DNA of 64,000 nt from Pseudomonas sp. BSw22131 (GCF_026810445.1 NZ_CP113949.1:3410001-3474000); one strand, 5' to 3'; numbered from the stretch's first letter, positions 34,672-44,196 are shown. Notes: a model not told the origin generated them from the letters alone. Numbers and translations are program-made.

Positions 34672-36129
34672 ATGCCGCACATGCCGTCTATTACTCAAAG
34701 CCCCTCAGAGGCTCATCGCGCAGGTGACGGGGTCGACCCGGTCCGCGCGGCGCAGATCTGCGCCCGTATTGATCGCCTGCCCGCTGTCGCCACGCTCTGG
34801 AAACTGGTAGCCCTGCTCTCCATCGGCGGATTTTTCGAGCTGTATGACCTGTTCCAGACCGCCTACATCAGCCCCGGCCTGATCCGCGACGGATTGTTTG
34901 CAACCGGCAATCAAGGCGTGTTCGGCTTCTCCGACCAGGCAGCGTTCGCTTCGGCAACGTTTCTGGGGTTGTTTCTGGGCGCCAGTTGCCTGAGCCCTAT
35001 CGCCGACCGCTACGGCCGTCGAGCGATCTTCACCTTTGCGCTCATCTGGTACACCGTCGCCACAGTCTTGATGGGCATTCAGACGTCCGCACTGGGCATC
35101 ATCTGCATGCGTTTTCTGGTGGGCATCGGCCTGGGCATCGAACTGGTGACCATCGATGCCTATTTGTCGGAGCTGGTGCCTAAACGCATGCGCAGCTCGG
35201 CGTTCGCATTCGCATTTTTCGTGCAGTTTCTATCGGTGCCGTCTGTGGCGCTGATGTCCTGGTGGCTGGTGCCGCAGGCGCCGTTCGGGATTTCCGGCTG
35301 GCGCTGGGTGGTGCTGGCCAGCGCGGTGTTCGCGCTGTTTATCTGGTGGCTGCGCTCGCGCCTGCCGGAATCGCCACGCTGGCTCGCGCAACACGGTCGA
35401 TTCGAGGAGGCCGAGCGCATCATGGACGACATGGAACGGCGCTGCCTCGACGACCTGCAGCGCAAATCCCCTGGCCAGACCCTCGACCCGCCAGAAACAC
35501 ACACGGTGACGGTAGAGGGCAAAGGCCGTTTTGCGGATATCTGGCAGCCGCCCTATCGCCGCCGCGCGCTGATGCTGATCGTGTTTCATGTGTTTCAGGC
35601 CATCGGCTTTTTCGGCTTCGGCAACTGGCTGCCGGCGCTTCTTTCAGGCCAGGGCGTCAGTGTCACGCACAGCCTGGCGTATGCCTTTGTCATCACCCTC
35701 GCCTACCCGCTGGGGCCGCTGCTGTTTGTCAGGTTCGCCAATCGCTTCGAGAACAAGTGGCAAATCGTCGGCTCGGCACTGGGCTCGATGATCTTCGGCA
35801 CGTTGTTCGCGCAACAGACCACGGCGTTGGGGCTGATCTTTTGCGGCGTGATGATCACTTTCTGCAACGCTTGGCTGAGCTTCAGTTATCACTCCTATCA
35901 GAGCGAATTGTTCCCCACCAATATCCGCGCGCGTGCGGTGGGGTTCTGTTACTCGTTCAGCCGTTTGTCGACGGTGTTCAGCAGCCTGTTGATCGGATTC
36001 TTTCTCGATCACTTCGGCACGCCCGGGGTGCTGACATTTATCGTGATCAGCATGCTGATCGTGATGATCACCATCGCCACCTTCGGGCCGCGTACACGCA
36101 ACCTGGCGCTGGAAGACATTGCGCATTGA
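34672..36129 (+). CDS. MFS transporter (sugar porter-like)
   Basis: A 485-residue, 12-helix transporter. GFFELYDLFQTAYISPG leads helix 1, IADRYGRRAIFTFALIW is the loop 2-3 motif, RSRLPESPRWLAQHGRF starts the central loop and YHSYQSELFPTNIRARAVG lies in the second half. It resembles sialic-acid/dicarboxylate or metabolite porters, but the substrate is unknown. The start could be either the ATG at 34672 or that at 34681; GGA is close to the first and better spaced for the second. It diverges from mntH. The 160 bases after it hold a REP-like GGCCGCTGTGCGGCC stretch and no gene. Confidence 0.85.
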   Translation: MPHMPSITQSPSEAHRAGDGVDPVRAAQICARIDRLPAVATLWKLVALLSIGGFFELYDLFQTAYISPGLIRDGLFATGNQGVFGFSDQAAFASATFLGLFLGASCLSPIADRYGRRAIFTFALIWYTVATVLMGIQTSALGIICMRFLVGIGLGIELVTIDAYLSELVPKRMRSSAFAFAFFVQFLSVPSVALMSWWLVPQAPFGISGWRWVVLASAVFALFIWWLRSRLPESPRWLAQHGRFEEAERIMDDMERRCLDDLQRKSPGQTLDPPETHTVTVEGKGRFADIWQPPYRRRALMLIVFHVFQAIGFFGFGNWLPALLSGQGVSVTHSLAYAFVITLAYPLGPLLFVRFANRFENKWQIVGSALGSMIFGTLFAQQTTALGLIFCGVMITFCNAWLSFSYHSYQSELFPTNIRARAVGFCYSFSRLSTVFSSLLIGFFLDHFGTPGVLTFIVISMLIVMITIATFGPRTRNLALEDIAH

Positions 36130-36288
36130 TGCCTGCGTGCCCGGGGATTTCAGGGGGAATTGGAGTGCGTGGTTTGGGGCCGCTGTGCGGCCATTGCGAC
36201 CGTCGTAACCTCCGGTGGCTCCTGCAAGATTCGCGGAGGTTTTGATGTTGATGCTGCCCGTAGGGCGCTGGGGTGTGGCGCCTCCATC

Positions 36289-37845
36289 TCAACGAATTCC
36301 CAACCGCTTCGCCAGACGGCTCAGGTTGGCGCGGTCTACGTTGAGCTCCCTTGCCACGTCTGCCCACTTACCCTGATGCCGCTCCAGCGCTTGGCCGATC
36401 AGCAAGGCCTGGAAGGCGTCCACCGTTTCTTTCAGCCCTTGGCCGGAGGGAACCTGAGGAACAGCGGCGTTCAGCGACAATACCGGCGCCGCGAGAGCAA
36501 CCTCTTCAGCCAGCCCAAAGGCTGCGGCATCGATTGTCAGGATCCGGGGTCGCTCGGGATGGGCCGACAGGGCTTTCAACACGCCTCGGCTGATCAGATG
36601 CTCCAACTCGCGGACGTTGCCCGGCCAGGAGTACCCCAGCAGCATTTTTTGTGCGTCGCTGCTGATGCGCAGGCTGCGTAACCCCATGCGCGCGCGGTTT
36701 TCTTCGAGAAAGTAACCGGCCAGCAACAGCACGTCGCGGTTGCGCTCGCGCAGCGGCGGCACCACCAACGGGTAAACGCTCAGGCGGTGATACAGATCAG
36801 CCCGAAAGCGCCCCGCACGCACTTCTTCCGCCAGGTCGCGGTTGGTGGCCGCGATGATCCGTACATCAACGTGATGCTCTTGATCAGACCCCACCCGCTG
36901 TAACTGCCCACTCTGCAACACTCGCAACAGCTTGGACTGCACCGGTAACGGCAACTCACCGACTTCATCGAGGAACAACGTGCCGCCATCGGCCAGTTCG
37001 AACTTGCCGCTGCGGCCGTTGACCGCTCCGGAAAACGCGCCTCTCACATGGCCGAATAATTCACTTTCCACCAGCAACTCCGGCAGCGCCGCGCAGTTAA
37101 GGCTGATCAGCGGTTTGTGCGCCCTCGGAGAATGCAGGTGGATGGACTCGGCGACCAGTTCCTTGCCGACGCCAGTTTCACCGGTGATCAGAACGGTAAG
37201 CGGGCTGTTGCCGACCAGCTGGATTTCCTGTTGCAAACGGTTGTGGACGGCGCTTTGGCCGATCAGCTCGCGTGGACCACGGCCGCCCGCCGCGCGTTTG
37301 TAGACTTCGGCCAACTGCCGCTGATCTTCGAAGCTGCGCGCCAGTTGGTTGATCCGTTCGCTGGCCGTCACTGTCGCTGCCGCCAGGCTGGCAAACGCCT
37401 CAAGATTGTCCAGATCGACCTGGCCAAAGCTCGACGGGTCAAGCGAGTCGAGAGTGATCACGCCCCAAGCGGTGTCCTGCACATACAGCGGGCAGCCCAG
37501 ACAGTCGTGAATCTGCAGGTCGCCATGATGCCCGTCCACCAGCCCATCGTAGGGGTCCGGCAACTCGCAGTCGGTGGAAAACCGCGTTGGGCCGCGGTGT
37601 TCCAGAATGATCTTCAGTCGTGGATGTTCATCGATCCTAAAGCGGCGCCCAAGGGTGTCGGGACTCAGGCCCTCTACCGACATCGGTATCAGCACATCGC
37701 CTTCCAGCTTCAGCAGCGCCACCGCATCGCACGGCAATAACTGGCGCAGCGAACGCAACAAGCGCCGATAGCGCTCTTCGTCCGGCAGCTCGCGGGATAA
37801 GTCGGCCACCAAAGGTACCAACGCCAGCAGCAAAGGATTTGTCAT
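36289..37845 (-). CDS. norR: nitric-oxide-responsive sigma-54 activator NorR
   Basis: A 518-residue enhancer-binding protein. An N-terminal GAF domain (about 20-160) contains the conserved NorR segment ELPDPYDGLVDG that holds the NO-sensing iron. The AAA+ domain has Walker A GETGVGKE (222-229), Walker B FLDE (291-294) and sigma-54 contact loop GAFSGA (269-274), where most homologues have GAFTGA. A C-terminal Fis-type helix-turn-helix (ADVARELNVDRANLSRLAKR) completes it. Targets are usually a flavohemoglobin, NorVW or Nor reductase gene divergent from norR, yet here the neighbour upstream is a small DUF2945 gene. A GGT-N7-ACC palindrome lies about 90 bases upstream. Confidence 0.95.
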   Translation of the reverse strand: MTNPLLLALVPLVADLSRELPDEERYRRLLRSLRQLLPCDAVALLKLEGDVLIPMSVEGLSPDTLGRRFRIDEHPRLKIILEHRGPTRFSTDCELPDPYDGLVDGHHGDLQIHDCLGCPLYVQDTAWGVITLDSLDPSSFGQVDLDNLEAFASLAAATVTASERINQLARSFEDQRQLAEVYKRAAGGRGPRELIGQSAVHNRLQQEIQLVGNSPLTVLITGETGVGKELVAESIHLHSPRAHKPLISLNCAALPELLVESELFGHVRGAFSGAVNGRSGKFELADGGTLFLDEVGELPLPVQSKLLRVLQSGQLQRVGSDQEHHVDVRIIAATNRDLAEEVRAGRFRADLYHRLSVYPLVVPPLRERNRDVLLLAGYFLEENRARMGLRSLRISSDAQKMLLGYSWPGNVRELEHLISRGVLKALSAHPERPRILTIDAAAFGLAEEVALAAPVLSLNAAVPQVPSGQGLKETVDAFQALLIGQALERHQGKWADVARELNVDRANLSRLAKRLGIR

Positions 37846-37932
37846 GGCGACCTCGAACCTGCATGCATCTCAACGTGCGGTCATAAAACCCGCAGTTATC
37901 AAAACCTGCAGCCATCAAAAGGAGTTACGTGA

Positions 37933-37945
37933 GGTCATTATGACC
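37933..37945. promoter_or_regulatory. candidate NorR operator (GGT-N7-ACC palindrome)
   Basis: GGTCATTATGACC is a perfect palindrome fitting the GGT-N7-ACC form reported for NorR sites in related proteobacteria. A near-copy, GGTCATAAAACC (N6), lies at 37879-37890. Both sit in the 270-base gap upstream of norR. I found no convincing -24/-12 (GG-N10-GC) promoter beside them. Confidence 0.5.
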
Positions 37946-38115
37946 GCATCGGGTCGCTGGAAGACACCGCGTGTTCAGCCGCCCACGGCTTTCTGACTCC
38001 AGGTCGCCGCCGCCGGGCGCCAGGCTGATTCTTAACGTGTTGAGAAGGAAGCGGTTGAGTGCGCGCAACCCGCTTTTGCTGATTCCGCTGACACAAGAGA
38101 TTTAACGGACGGCCA

Positions 38116-38322
38116 TCAGCGCTTGAGTGCGTCTTCCTTGTGCATCGCCAGGTGCCCGGTTTTGTCGCTTTTCACTTCGTACTGCGGCTCGTCTTTGGAG
38201 GCTTTGCGGTGGCGACCCATGAATTCCACGTCTTGGGTGTGGACCTTGGTCACGACGCCTTTGACATGACCGACTTCGGAATTCCACTTGACGTGATCGC
38301 CGACTTTGAAGGGATGAGACAT
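38116..38322 (-). CDS. DUF2945 (TUDOR-like) small protein
   Basis: A 68-residue protein matching the DUF2945 family of small barrel-like domains: MSHPFKVGDHVKWNSEVGHV, a basic surface and an end in MHKEDALKR. The typical stretches KVGDHVKWNSE and VEFMGRHRKASKDEPQYEV are present. GGAG lies 9 bases before the start. Function is unknown; the fold may bind nucleic acid or protein. It lies between norR and the GH15 gene on the same strand as both, but its gaps to each are long. Confidence 0.85.
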   Translation of the reverse strand: MSHPFKVGDHVKWNSEVGHVKGVVTKVHTQDVEFMGRHRKASKDEPQYEVKSDKTGHLAMHKEDALKR

Positions 38323-38368
38323 GGTGTTCTCCGGCTTTAGTATGAGTTCTTCAACTCCAGCGCGATGT

Positions 38369-38392
38369 CTGTAGGCGCGAATTCATTCGCGA
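38369..38392. repeat. short REP half-element
   Basis: TGTAGGCGCGAATTCATTCGCG is the same unit as at 9552 and 13963, in reverse orientation. Confidence 0.7.
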
Positions 38393-38463
38393 AGGCGCTC
38401 CTGTCCAATGAACTCTGTAGTAACAACGAGCCTGCGAGTCGCACCGATTGCTTTTTGTAGGCG

Positions 38464-38539
38464 TTGACGAGCCAGAGCGAGGCCGCGATTGCGGTGTGTC
38501 AGACACATTGCATCGCGGCCTCGCCTGAGCTCGTCAGCT
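38464..38539. repeat. 76-bp palindromic repeat, copy B
   Basis: Inner arms GCGAGGCCGCGAT and ATCGCGGCCTCGC are perfect complements around TGCGGTGTGTCAGACACATTGC; outer arms are TTGACGAGC and GAGCTCGTCAGCT. It matches copy A at 33141 with few differences. It lies 35 bases from the end of the GH15 gene. Confidence 0.9.
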
Positions 38540-38573
38540 CCAGGATGTCTATGCGCAACAAAAAACGACGATT

Positions 38574-40424
38574 TCAGGGCTGCCACTGGGTCTTGCCGCC
38601 ATCCAGTTTGCGGTCCAGGAATGTCGCAGCGCTGATCAAGGCCAAGTGGCTTAGGGCCTGCGGCGTATTGCCCAAATGATGGCCGTGGACGTCGAACTCC
38701 TCGGCATACAGGCCGAGCGGGTTGGCGTAGCGCAACAACTGCTCGAACTCCAGATGTGCCTGCTCAACCTTGCCCGCTCTTGCCAGGCACTCGACGTACC
38801 AGAACGAACACGCAACGAACGCGCCTTCGTCGCCCATCAGTCCGTCGTCGTACACATCGTCGTTGCGGTATCGGTACACCATGCCGTCGCGCACGAGGGT
38901 GCGCTCGATGGCTTCAAGCGTCGACAACCAACGCGGATCACTGGCACCGACGAAGCGCACGAGCGGCATCAGCAGCATCGAGGCGTCGAGGTTTTTGCTG
39001 CCGGTGTGCTGCACGAAATGGCCGAGGTCTTCGTCCCAGAAATTTGTCCAGATGTCGTCATGAATCGCCTGGCGCTCTTTATCCCAACGATCAAACGGCG
39101 CGGGCAACGAACGCTTCAACGACAATCTCAATGCGCGGTCCAGCGCCACCCAGCACATCAGCCGCGAGTGCAGAAAATGCTTGTCGTCGCCGCGCATTTC
39201 CCAGATGCCCACGTCCTTGCTGCGCCATTTCTCGCACAGCTCGTTGGTCAACCGGGTGACGTGCTTCCAGCCCTCGTGGGAAATGGCTTCGCCGTACTTG
39301 TTAGCCAGATAAACCGCATCCAGCAACTCGCCGTAGATATCCAGTTGGGTCTGTTTGTATGCCTCGTTTCCGATGCGCACTGGCGTTGCGCCGCCGTGTC
39401 CGGCCAGATGGTCCAGTTCTTCTTCGGGGAGTTCTTCCTCACCCTCCAGCGAATACAGAATTCCGAGCTTGTGCGCGTCTGTACAGCAGTCGCCCATGCG
39501 CTCACGCACCCAGCGCATAAAGTCATTGGCTTCTTCGGTGTAGCCCAGCCGCATGAAGGCGTAGACGGTGAATGAGGCGTCGCGGATCCATGTGTAACGG
39601 TAATCCCAGTTCCGCTCGCCGCCAACTTCTTCGGGCAAACCGAACGTCGCGGCCGCGATGATGCCGCCATGCCTGCGCGAGGTCAGCAGCTTGAGCGCCA
39701 ATGCTGAACGGTTGACGATTTCGCGCCAGCGTCCGCGGTACTCGGACTGCCTGCTCCAGCCGCGCCAGAACTTGAGCGTGTTCTGAAGGTAGCGATCACA
39801 TTTACCAGCGCTGACCTGCTCGTCGTCCGCACCGCCCAGCACAAACTCGACAGTATCGCCCTCGCTCATCTCGAACTCGGCCACCGCCGCATGCTCGTCG
39901 AGGCTCAGGCGAGTGGTCGCCGAAAGCCGCATCGAAGGCTGACCACTGGCTTCGAACAAAATGTCGTCGCCATCGACTCTCGCGGTGGTGTCCGCGCGGC
40001 TGTAGTCGTGCCGCACACGGCAGACCATGCGTACCGTACAGCGGCCGTGCCGCACATTGATCCTGCGCGCCAGGCGCGGGAGGTCTTCCACTTCAGTGGC
40101 AACGGGCATCAAGTCAGTAACTTCGACTACGGCGTTCTCGGTGATCCAGCGTGTCATCAGCACGTTGGTCTCGGGCAAATAAAGCTGCTGACGTCGCGCA
40201 TCAGGCAGGTCAGGCGAAAGCTGGAAAATCCCGGCGTCAGGGGTGTCCAGCAAGGCGGTGAAGATGGAGGGGCTGTCGAAGTCCGGCCAGCAACAGAAGT
40301 CGATGCTGCCGGTGTCGGCCACCAGCGCGGCACTGCGCATGTCGCCGATGATGCCGTGGTTCTCGATGGCGTTTTGCAGTTCGTCGCGAGGACGGGACTG
40401 AGGTTGCCGGTTGTTTTCAGCCAT
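38574..40424 (-). CDS. glycoside hydrolase family 15 protein (glucoamylase/trehalase-like)
   Basis: A 616-residue GH15 enzyme with an N-terminal beta-sandwich (to about 220) and an (alpha/alpha)6 barrel. The family blocks GGERNWDYRYTWIRDASF (268-285), VGIWEMRG with the general acid Glu409, and GLYAEEFD with the base Glu near 575 are all present. Bacterial members hydrolyse terminal alpha-glucosidic bonds of starch-like glucans, or trehalose. No signal peptide is seen, so it acts in the cytoplasm on glycogen, trehalose or oligosaccharides. Its start overlaps the stop of the glucose-dehydrogenase-like gene by 8 bases (ATGGCTGA), so the two are one operon. No trehalose synthesis genes lie near. 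Confidence 0.92.
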   Translation of the reverse strand: MAENNRQPQSRPRDELQNAIENHGIIGDMRSAALVADTGSIDFCCWPDFDSPSIFTALLDTPDAGIFQLSPDLPDARRQQLYLPETNVLMTRWITENAVVEVTDLMPVATEVEDLPRLARRINVRHGRCTVRMVCRVRHDYSRADTTARVDGDDILFEASGQPSMRLSATTRLSLDEHAAVAEFEMSEGDTVEFVLGGADDEQVSAGKCDRYLQNTLKFWRGWSRQSEYRGRWREIVNRSALALKLLTSRRHGGIIAAATFGLPEEVGGERNWDYRYTWIRDASFTVYAFMRLGYTEEANDFMRWVRERMGDCCTDAHKLGILYSLEGEEELPEEELDHLAGHGGATPVRIGNEAYKQTQLDIYGELLDAVYLANKYGEAISHEGWKHVTRLTNELCEKWRSKDVGIWEMRGDDKHFLHSRLMCWVALDRALRLSLKRSLPAPFDRWDKERQAIHDDIWTNFWDEDLGHFVQHTGSKNLDASMLLMPLVRFVGASDPRWLSTLEAIERTLVRDGMVYRYRNDDVYDDGLMGDEGAFVACSFWYVECLARAGKVEQAHLEFEQLLRYANPLGLYAEEFDVHGHHLGNTPQALSHLALISAATFLDRKLDGGKTQWQP

Positions 40425-41217
40425 TGTTTCGAAACTCCGGATACAAGCTCATTCCGCCATCGATGAACAGGGTCGTGCCGTGCACGTAATCGGAGGCATC
40501 CGAGGCCAGCCAGACGACCGCATTTGCGACGTCATCGGCTTCCCCGACACGGCCGTAAGGGATCAATTGCAGCAGTTTCTTCTCGGCGTCGCCTTCGGTG
40601 GCTTTGGTATTGATGGCGGTACGAATGGCACCCGGTGCAATGCTATTGACGCGAATACGCTGCTCGCCGACTTCCTGGGCGATGCTGCGCATCAACAAAT
40701 CAATGCCGCCCTTGGACGCCGCGTAATTGACGTGACCGGCCCAAGGGATCAATTGATGTACTGAGCTCATGTGGATCACCTTGCCCAGTGCCCGGGACAC
40801 TTCAGGACGGATCTGTTGTTTGGCGAACTGGCGCAGCGCGGCCCGCACACACAGAAACTGCCCGGTGAGATTGACCTCGATCACCTTGTTCCAGTCAGCC
40901 AGCGTGAGGTCGGCAATGGGGGCGTCCTTTTGCAGGCCGGAGTTGGCCAGCAGGATATCTAGACGGCCGAAGGCTTCCAGCGTCTTGGCAAACAGCTTTT
41001 CGACGTCATCTTCTTTTGACACGTCAGCGCCAACGGCAACCGCCTGGCCGCCGTTATCACGAATCTGCTGCGCGAGTTTTTCAGCGGGCTCGGCGTGTGA
41101 GTTGTAGTTGATGACCACCGCAGCGCCTGCATCGGCCAGGCCCTTGGCAGAGGCGGCGCCCAGTCCGGAACTGCCGCCAGTGACCAGAGCAACCTGGCCT
41201 TTCAAAGAAATCAGCAT
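40417..41217 (-). CDS. SDR oxidoreductase, glucose 1-dehydrogenase-like
   Basis: A 266-residue classical SDR. The cofactor loop TGGSSGLGAASAKG begins at residue 13, and the catalytic triad is Ser in MSSVHQLIPW with Tyr and Lys in HVNYAASKGG. The C-terminal YGRVGEADDVANAVVWLASD and DGGMSLYPEF fit glucose 1-dehydrogenases, which oxidise beta-D-glucose to gluconolactone with NAD(P). It overlaps the GH15 gene by 8 bases, giving a chain in which GH15 frees glucose and this enzyme oxidises it. That pathway is inference; many SDRs of this type have other substrates. Confidence 0.82.
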   Translation of the reverse strand: MLISLKGQVALVTGGSSGLGAASAKGLADAGAAVVINYNSHAEPAEKLAQQIRDNGGQAVAVGADVSKEDDVEKLFAKTLEAFGRLDILLANSGLQKDAPIADLTLADWNKVIEVNLTGQFLCVRAALRQFAKQQIRPEVSRALGKVIHMSSVHQLIPWAGHVNYAASKGGIDLLMRSIAQEVGEQRIRVNSIAPGAIRTAINTKATEGDAEKKLLQLIPYGRVGEADDVANAVVWLASDASDYVHGTTLFIDGGMSLYPEFRNNG

Positions 41218-41311
41218 AAATATCGAGCCTCGTGTGAGCGTTTAAATGCTGACTGGTGAGGCTCCGGGGAAGTTCAGTCGCGAGCGTTGACGATACTTCT
41301 GCCCGGAGGGC

Positions 41312-41442
41312 GTGGGAGTTCAGCTTGCTGACGATCGACCGGGAACTGGTCGCAAACAGGTGGGCGCCGTCGTGTCAGGGGCATCGCATTCGCGTCTTTT
41401 GCTGCCGCTGCGCCGCAGATCGTCAGCAAACTGGCCTCCCAC
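41312..41442. repeat. REP-variant inverted pair within the 370-base gap 41218-41589
   Basis: GTGGGAGTTCAGCTTGCTGACGATC (25 bases, 41312-41336) and its near-complement at 41418-41442 form facing arms; the central TTGCTGACGATC/GATCGTCAGCAA part is perfect over 12 bases. It is a diverged relative of the GGGAGCTTGCTCGCGAT family. Nothing else is recognisable in this gap, which separates the divergent SDR and LysR genes and so should contain both promoters. Confidence 0.75.
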
Positions 41443-41589
41443 GGCCTCCGGCCAGAAGCGGTTGATCGCGCATTAAAATCCCGCTATCTACCCCACCGTG
41501 CTGGACGCAGTGCAATCGCGCTCCATAAACTGCGCCCATCATTTCGTAACAGCGGGTGACCAGATGTTGGGTATTGGGGGCAAGGACCG

Positions 41590-42525
41590 ATGAATCGAAA
41601 TGAGCTGCGCAAGGCCGACATCAACCTGATGGTGGTATTCGAGACCTTGATGCAAGAGCGCAACGTGACACGCGCTGCGGAAAAACTGTTTCTGGGCCAG
41701 CCCACCATTAGCGCCGCCCTCAACCGCTTGCGAGCCCTGTTCAACGACCCATTGTTCGTGCGTGTCGGCCACCGCATGGAACCCACGGCAAGGGCTCAGG
41801 AGATCATTCATCATCTGTCCCCCGCGCTGGACGCCATGTCGGTGGCGCTGAGCCTGACCCGCGACTTCGACCCTGCCAGCAGCAACATGACGTTTCGCCT
41901 GGGCCTGTCTGATGACGTTGAGTACAGCCTGTTGCCGCCGCTGCTGCGCGCCATTCGCGAGGAAGCGCCAGGCATCGTGCTGGTGATCAAGCAGGTCAAT
42001 TACTGGAATATTTCGGAATTGCTGATGGCCGGCGAAGTGAGTGTTGGCGTGTGCCTGACGCGTGAGTTGCCCGCCAATGCGAAGCGCAAAATGCTCAGAA
42101 CGGTGCAACCGATGGTGGTTCGAGCCGACAAATCGTTCAAACCGATGACGCTGGACGAATACTGCTCACGCCCGCATGTGGTGGTGTCGCATGTGGCCAA
42201 CATCAGCAGCTTTGCCGATGAGTGGCTGGATGCCATCGGACGCAAACGCCATGCCGTGCTGTCCGTGCCGCAATACAGCACGTTGCCGGCGCTGATGGCT
42301 GGCACCGACTTGCTGTGCAACATTCCCGATCACCTGACCGATGCGATGACGCGCCAAGGCCTGCTGTATGGCGAACCGCTGCCGTTCATCACACCCAATC
42401 TGGACCTGTCCATGGTCTGGCTGAGCGTGATGGACACCGACCCGGCCGAGCGCTGGCTTCGTAAAAAGCTTGAGCTGTTCATGGGGGACCACAGCGCGCT
42501 CCCCCCGCTTGCGAAAAAGCCTTGA
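41590..42525 (+). CDS. LysR-family transcriptional regulator (NodD/NahR-like)
   Basis: A 311-residue regulator. The helix-turn-helix is in LMQERNVTRAAEKLFLGQPTISAAL, and the effector domain (about 90-300) resembles the NodD/NahR/LinR type (FRLGLSDDVEYSLLPPLLRAI, PHVVVSHVANISSFADEWL). It diverges from the SDR-GH15 operon across a 370-base gap and converges on pstB with 13 bases between. By position it might control the SDR-GH15 operon; nothing in its sequence points to phosphate control. The ligand is unknown. Confidence 0.88.
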   Translation: MNRNELRKADINLMVVFETLMQERNVTRAAEKLFLGQPTISAALNRLRALFNDPLFVRVGHRMEPTARAQEIIHHLSPALDAMSVALSLTRDFDPASSNMTFRLGLSDDVEYSLLPPLLRAIREEAPGIVLVIKQVNYWNISELLMAGEVSVGVCLTRELPANAKRKMLRTVQPMVVRADKSFKPMTLDEYCSRPHVVVSHVANISSFADEWLDAIGRKRHAVLSVPQYSTLPALMAGTDLLCNIPDHLTDAMTRQGLLYGEPLPFITPNLDLSMVWLSVMDTDPAERWLRKKLELFMGDHSALPPLAKKP

Positions 42526-42538
42526 GTGAACAGATAAC

Positions 42539-43318
42539 TCAGCCGAAACGACCGGTAATGTAGTCCTCGGTCTGAGTCTTCGAAGGCTTGGTGAAGATGG
42601 TGTCGGTGTCGCCGTGCTCGATCAATTCGCCCATGAACATGAACGCGGTGTAGTCCGAGCAACGCGCTGCCTGTTGCATGTTGTGCGTGACGATGATCAC
42701 CGTGAACTGCTCTTTGAGCTCGGTGATCAGTTGCTCGATACGGCCGGTTGAGATCGGATCGAGGGCCGAGGTCGGCTCGTCAAGCAACAGCACTTCAGGA
42801 CGCAACGCGATGGTCCGGGCGATGCACAGACGCTGTTGCTGACCGCCCGACAGGCTCTGGGCGCTCTGCTTGAGTTTGTCCTTCACTTCATCCCACAACG
42901 CCGCGCCACGCAGCGCCTGTTCCACGCGCTCTTCCATCTCCCGACGCGAAAGCTTCTCGTGGTGACGCACCGCGTAGGCAATGTTCTCGAAGATCGACAT
43001 CGGGAACGGCACCGGCTTCTGGAACACCATGCCAACGTTGCTGCGCAGGCGGTTCATCGAATAGCTCGGGGCCAGGATGTTTTCGCCGTTGAGCAATACT
43101 TCGCCGCGCGCTTCCTGCTTGGGGTACATCGAATAAATGCGGTTGAACACCCGCAGCAACGTCGATTTGCCGCAGCCCGAAGGACCGATGATCGCCGTGA
43201 TGCGCTTCTCGGGAATGTTCATGTCGATGGACTTGAGCGACTTGTGATCGTTGTAGAAAAACTCGAGGCCGCGTACCTGGATCTTGGTTTTTTCATCGGC
43301 AAGGGAAAGGTTATTCAT
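42539..43318 (-). CDS. pstB: phosphate ABC transporter ATP-binding protein PstB
   Basis: A 259-residue ATPase of the high-affinity phosphate importer. Walker [10 protein letters not shown] is at about 45-53, the signature LSGGQQQRL near 157 and Walker [13 protein letters not shown] near 180, and the switch histidine is in [15 protein letters not shown]. Its ATG overlaps the stop of pstA by one base (TGATG). It is the last gene of pstSCAB. phoU, which usually follows, is absent; the LysR gene lies head-on 13 bases away. Confidence 0.97.
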   Translation of the reverse strand: MNNLSLADEKTKIQVRGLEFFYNDHKSLKSIDMNIPEKRITAIIGPSGCGKSTLLRVFNRIYSMYPKQEARGEVLLNGENILAPSYSMNRLRSNVGMVFQKPVPFPMSIFENIAYAVRHHEKLSRREMEERVEQALRGAALWDEVKDKLKQSAQSLSGGQQQRLCIARTIALRPEVLLLDEPTSALDPISTGRIEQLITELKEQFTVIIVTHNMQQAARCSDYTAFMFMGELIEHGDTDTIFTKPSKTQTEDYITGRFG

Positions 43319-44196
43319 CAGGACGACCTATTACGCAAAAGAATTAGACGGGAGCTGAGGCTGAGCACCAAAACGAACATTGTCAGGATCAACGCGCCGG
43401 CCCATGCCAGGGAATGCCAGTCATCGAACGGGCTCATGGCGTACTGGAAGATCACCACAGGAACGCTGGCGATTGGCTTGAGAATGTCGCTGCTCCAGAA
43501 CTGGTTACCGAAGGCGGTGAACAACAGAGGAGCGGTTTCGCCCGTGATGCGCGCCAATGCCAGCAGCACACCGGTCACGACGCCTGCTTTGGCCGCGCGC
43601 AGAACGATCTGCAGCGTCAGCTTCCACTGCGGCACACCGAGGGCCAGGGCGGCTTCGCGCATGGTTGACGGTTGCAACTGAAGCATTTCATCGGTGGTGC
43701 GCACCACCACCGGAATCACCAGCAATGCCAAAGCCAGTGCACCCGCCAGGGCAGAGAAACCGACCTGATGGTTAGTGACGGCGCTCAGCGGCAGGATGAC
43801 GGCGGTGTACACGAACAGGCCCAGGACAATCGACGGCGCCGACAGCAGGATATCGTTGATGAAGCGCACTGCGTTGCCCAACTTGGTGTGACGGGCGAAC
43901 TCGGCGAGCCAGATGCCGGCCATCAAACCAATCGGCGTGCCGATCAACAGGCCAATGCCGGACATCAGAAAGCTGCCATAAAAGGCGTTGGCCAGACCAC
44001 CTTCGGAACCGGGGGGCGGCGTCATCTCAGTAAACAATCGGGTGTTGAGCGCCTGAAAGCCATTGACCACGGTGGTCAGCAGAATCCACACCAGCCACAG
44101 CAAACCGAACGCCGTGGCACCGCAGCTCAAGATCATCGCGATGATGTTTTTCAGACTGCGCATGCGGTACAGGTTTTCGTTATCGGCCTTGCTCAT
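43318..44196 (-). CDS. pstA: phosphate ABC transporter permease PstA
   Basis: A 292-residue inner-membrane permease with six main helices and the coupling loop segment [21 protein letters not shown], typical of PstA. It pairs with PstC to form the channel. It overlaps the pstC stop by 4 bases (ATGA) and pstB by one base, so pstC, pstA and pstB are tightly coupled. Confidence 0.96.
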   Translation of the reverse strand: MSKADNENLYRMRSLKNIIAMILSCGATAFGLLWLVWILLTTVVNGFQALNTRLFTEMTPPPGSEGGLANAFYGSFLMSGIGLLIGTPIGLMAGIWLAEFARHTKLGNAVRFINDILLSAPSIVLGLFVYTAVILPLSAVTNHQVGFSALAGALALALLVIPVVVRTTDEMLQLQPSTMREAALALGVPQWKLTLQIVLRAAKAGVVTGVLLALARITGETAPLLFTAFGNQFWSSDILKPIASVPVVIFQYAMSPFDDWHSLAWAGALILTMFVLVLSLSSRLILLRNRSS

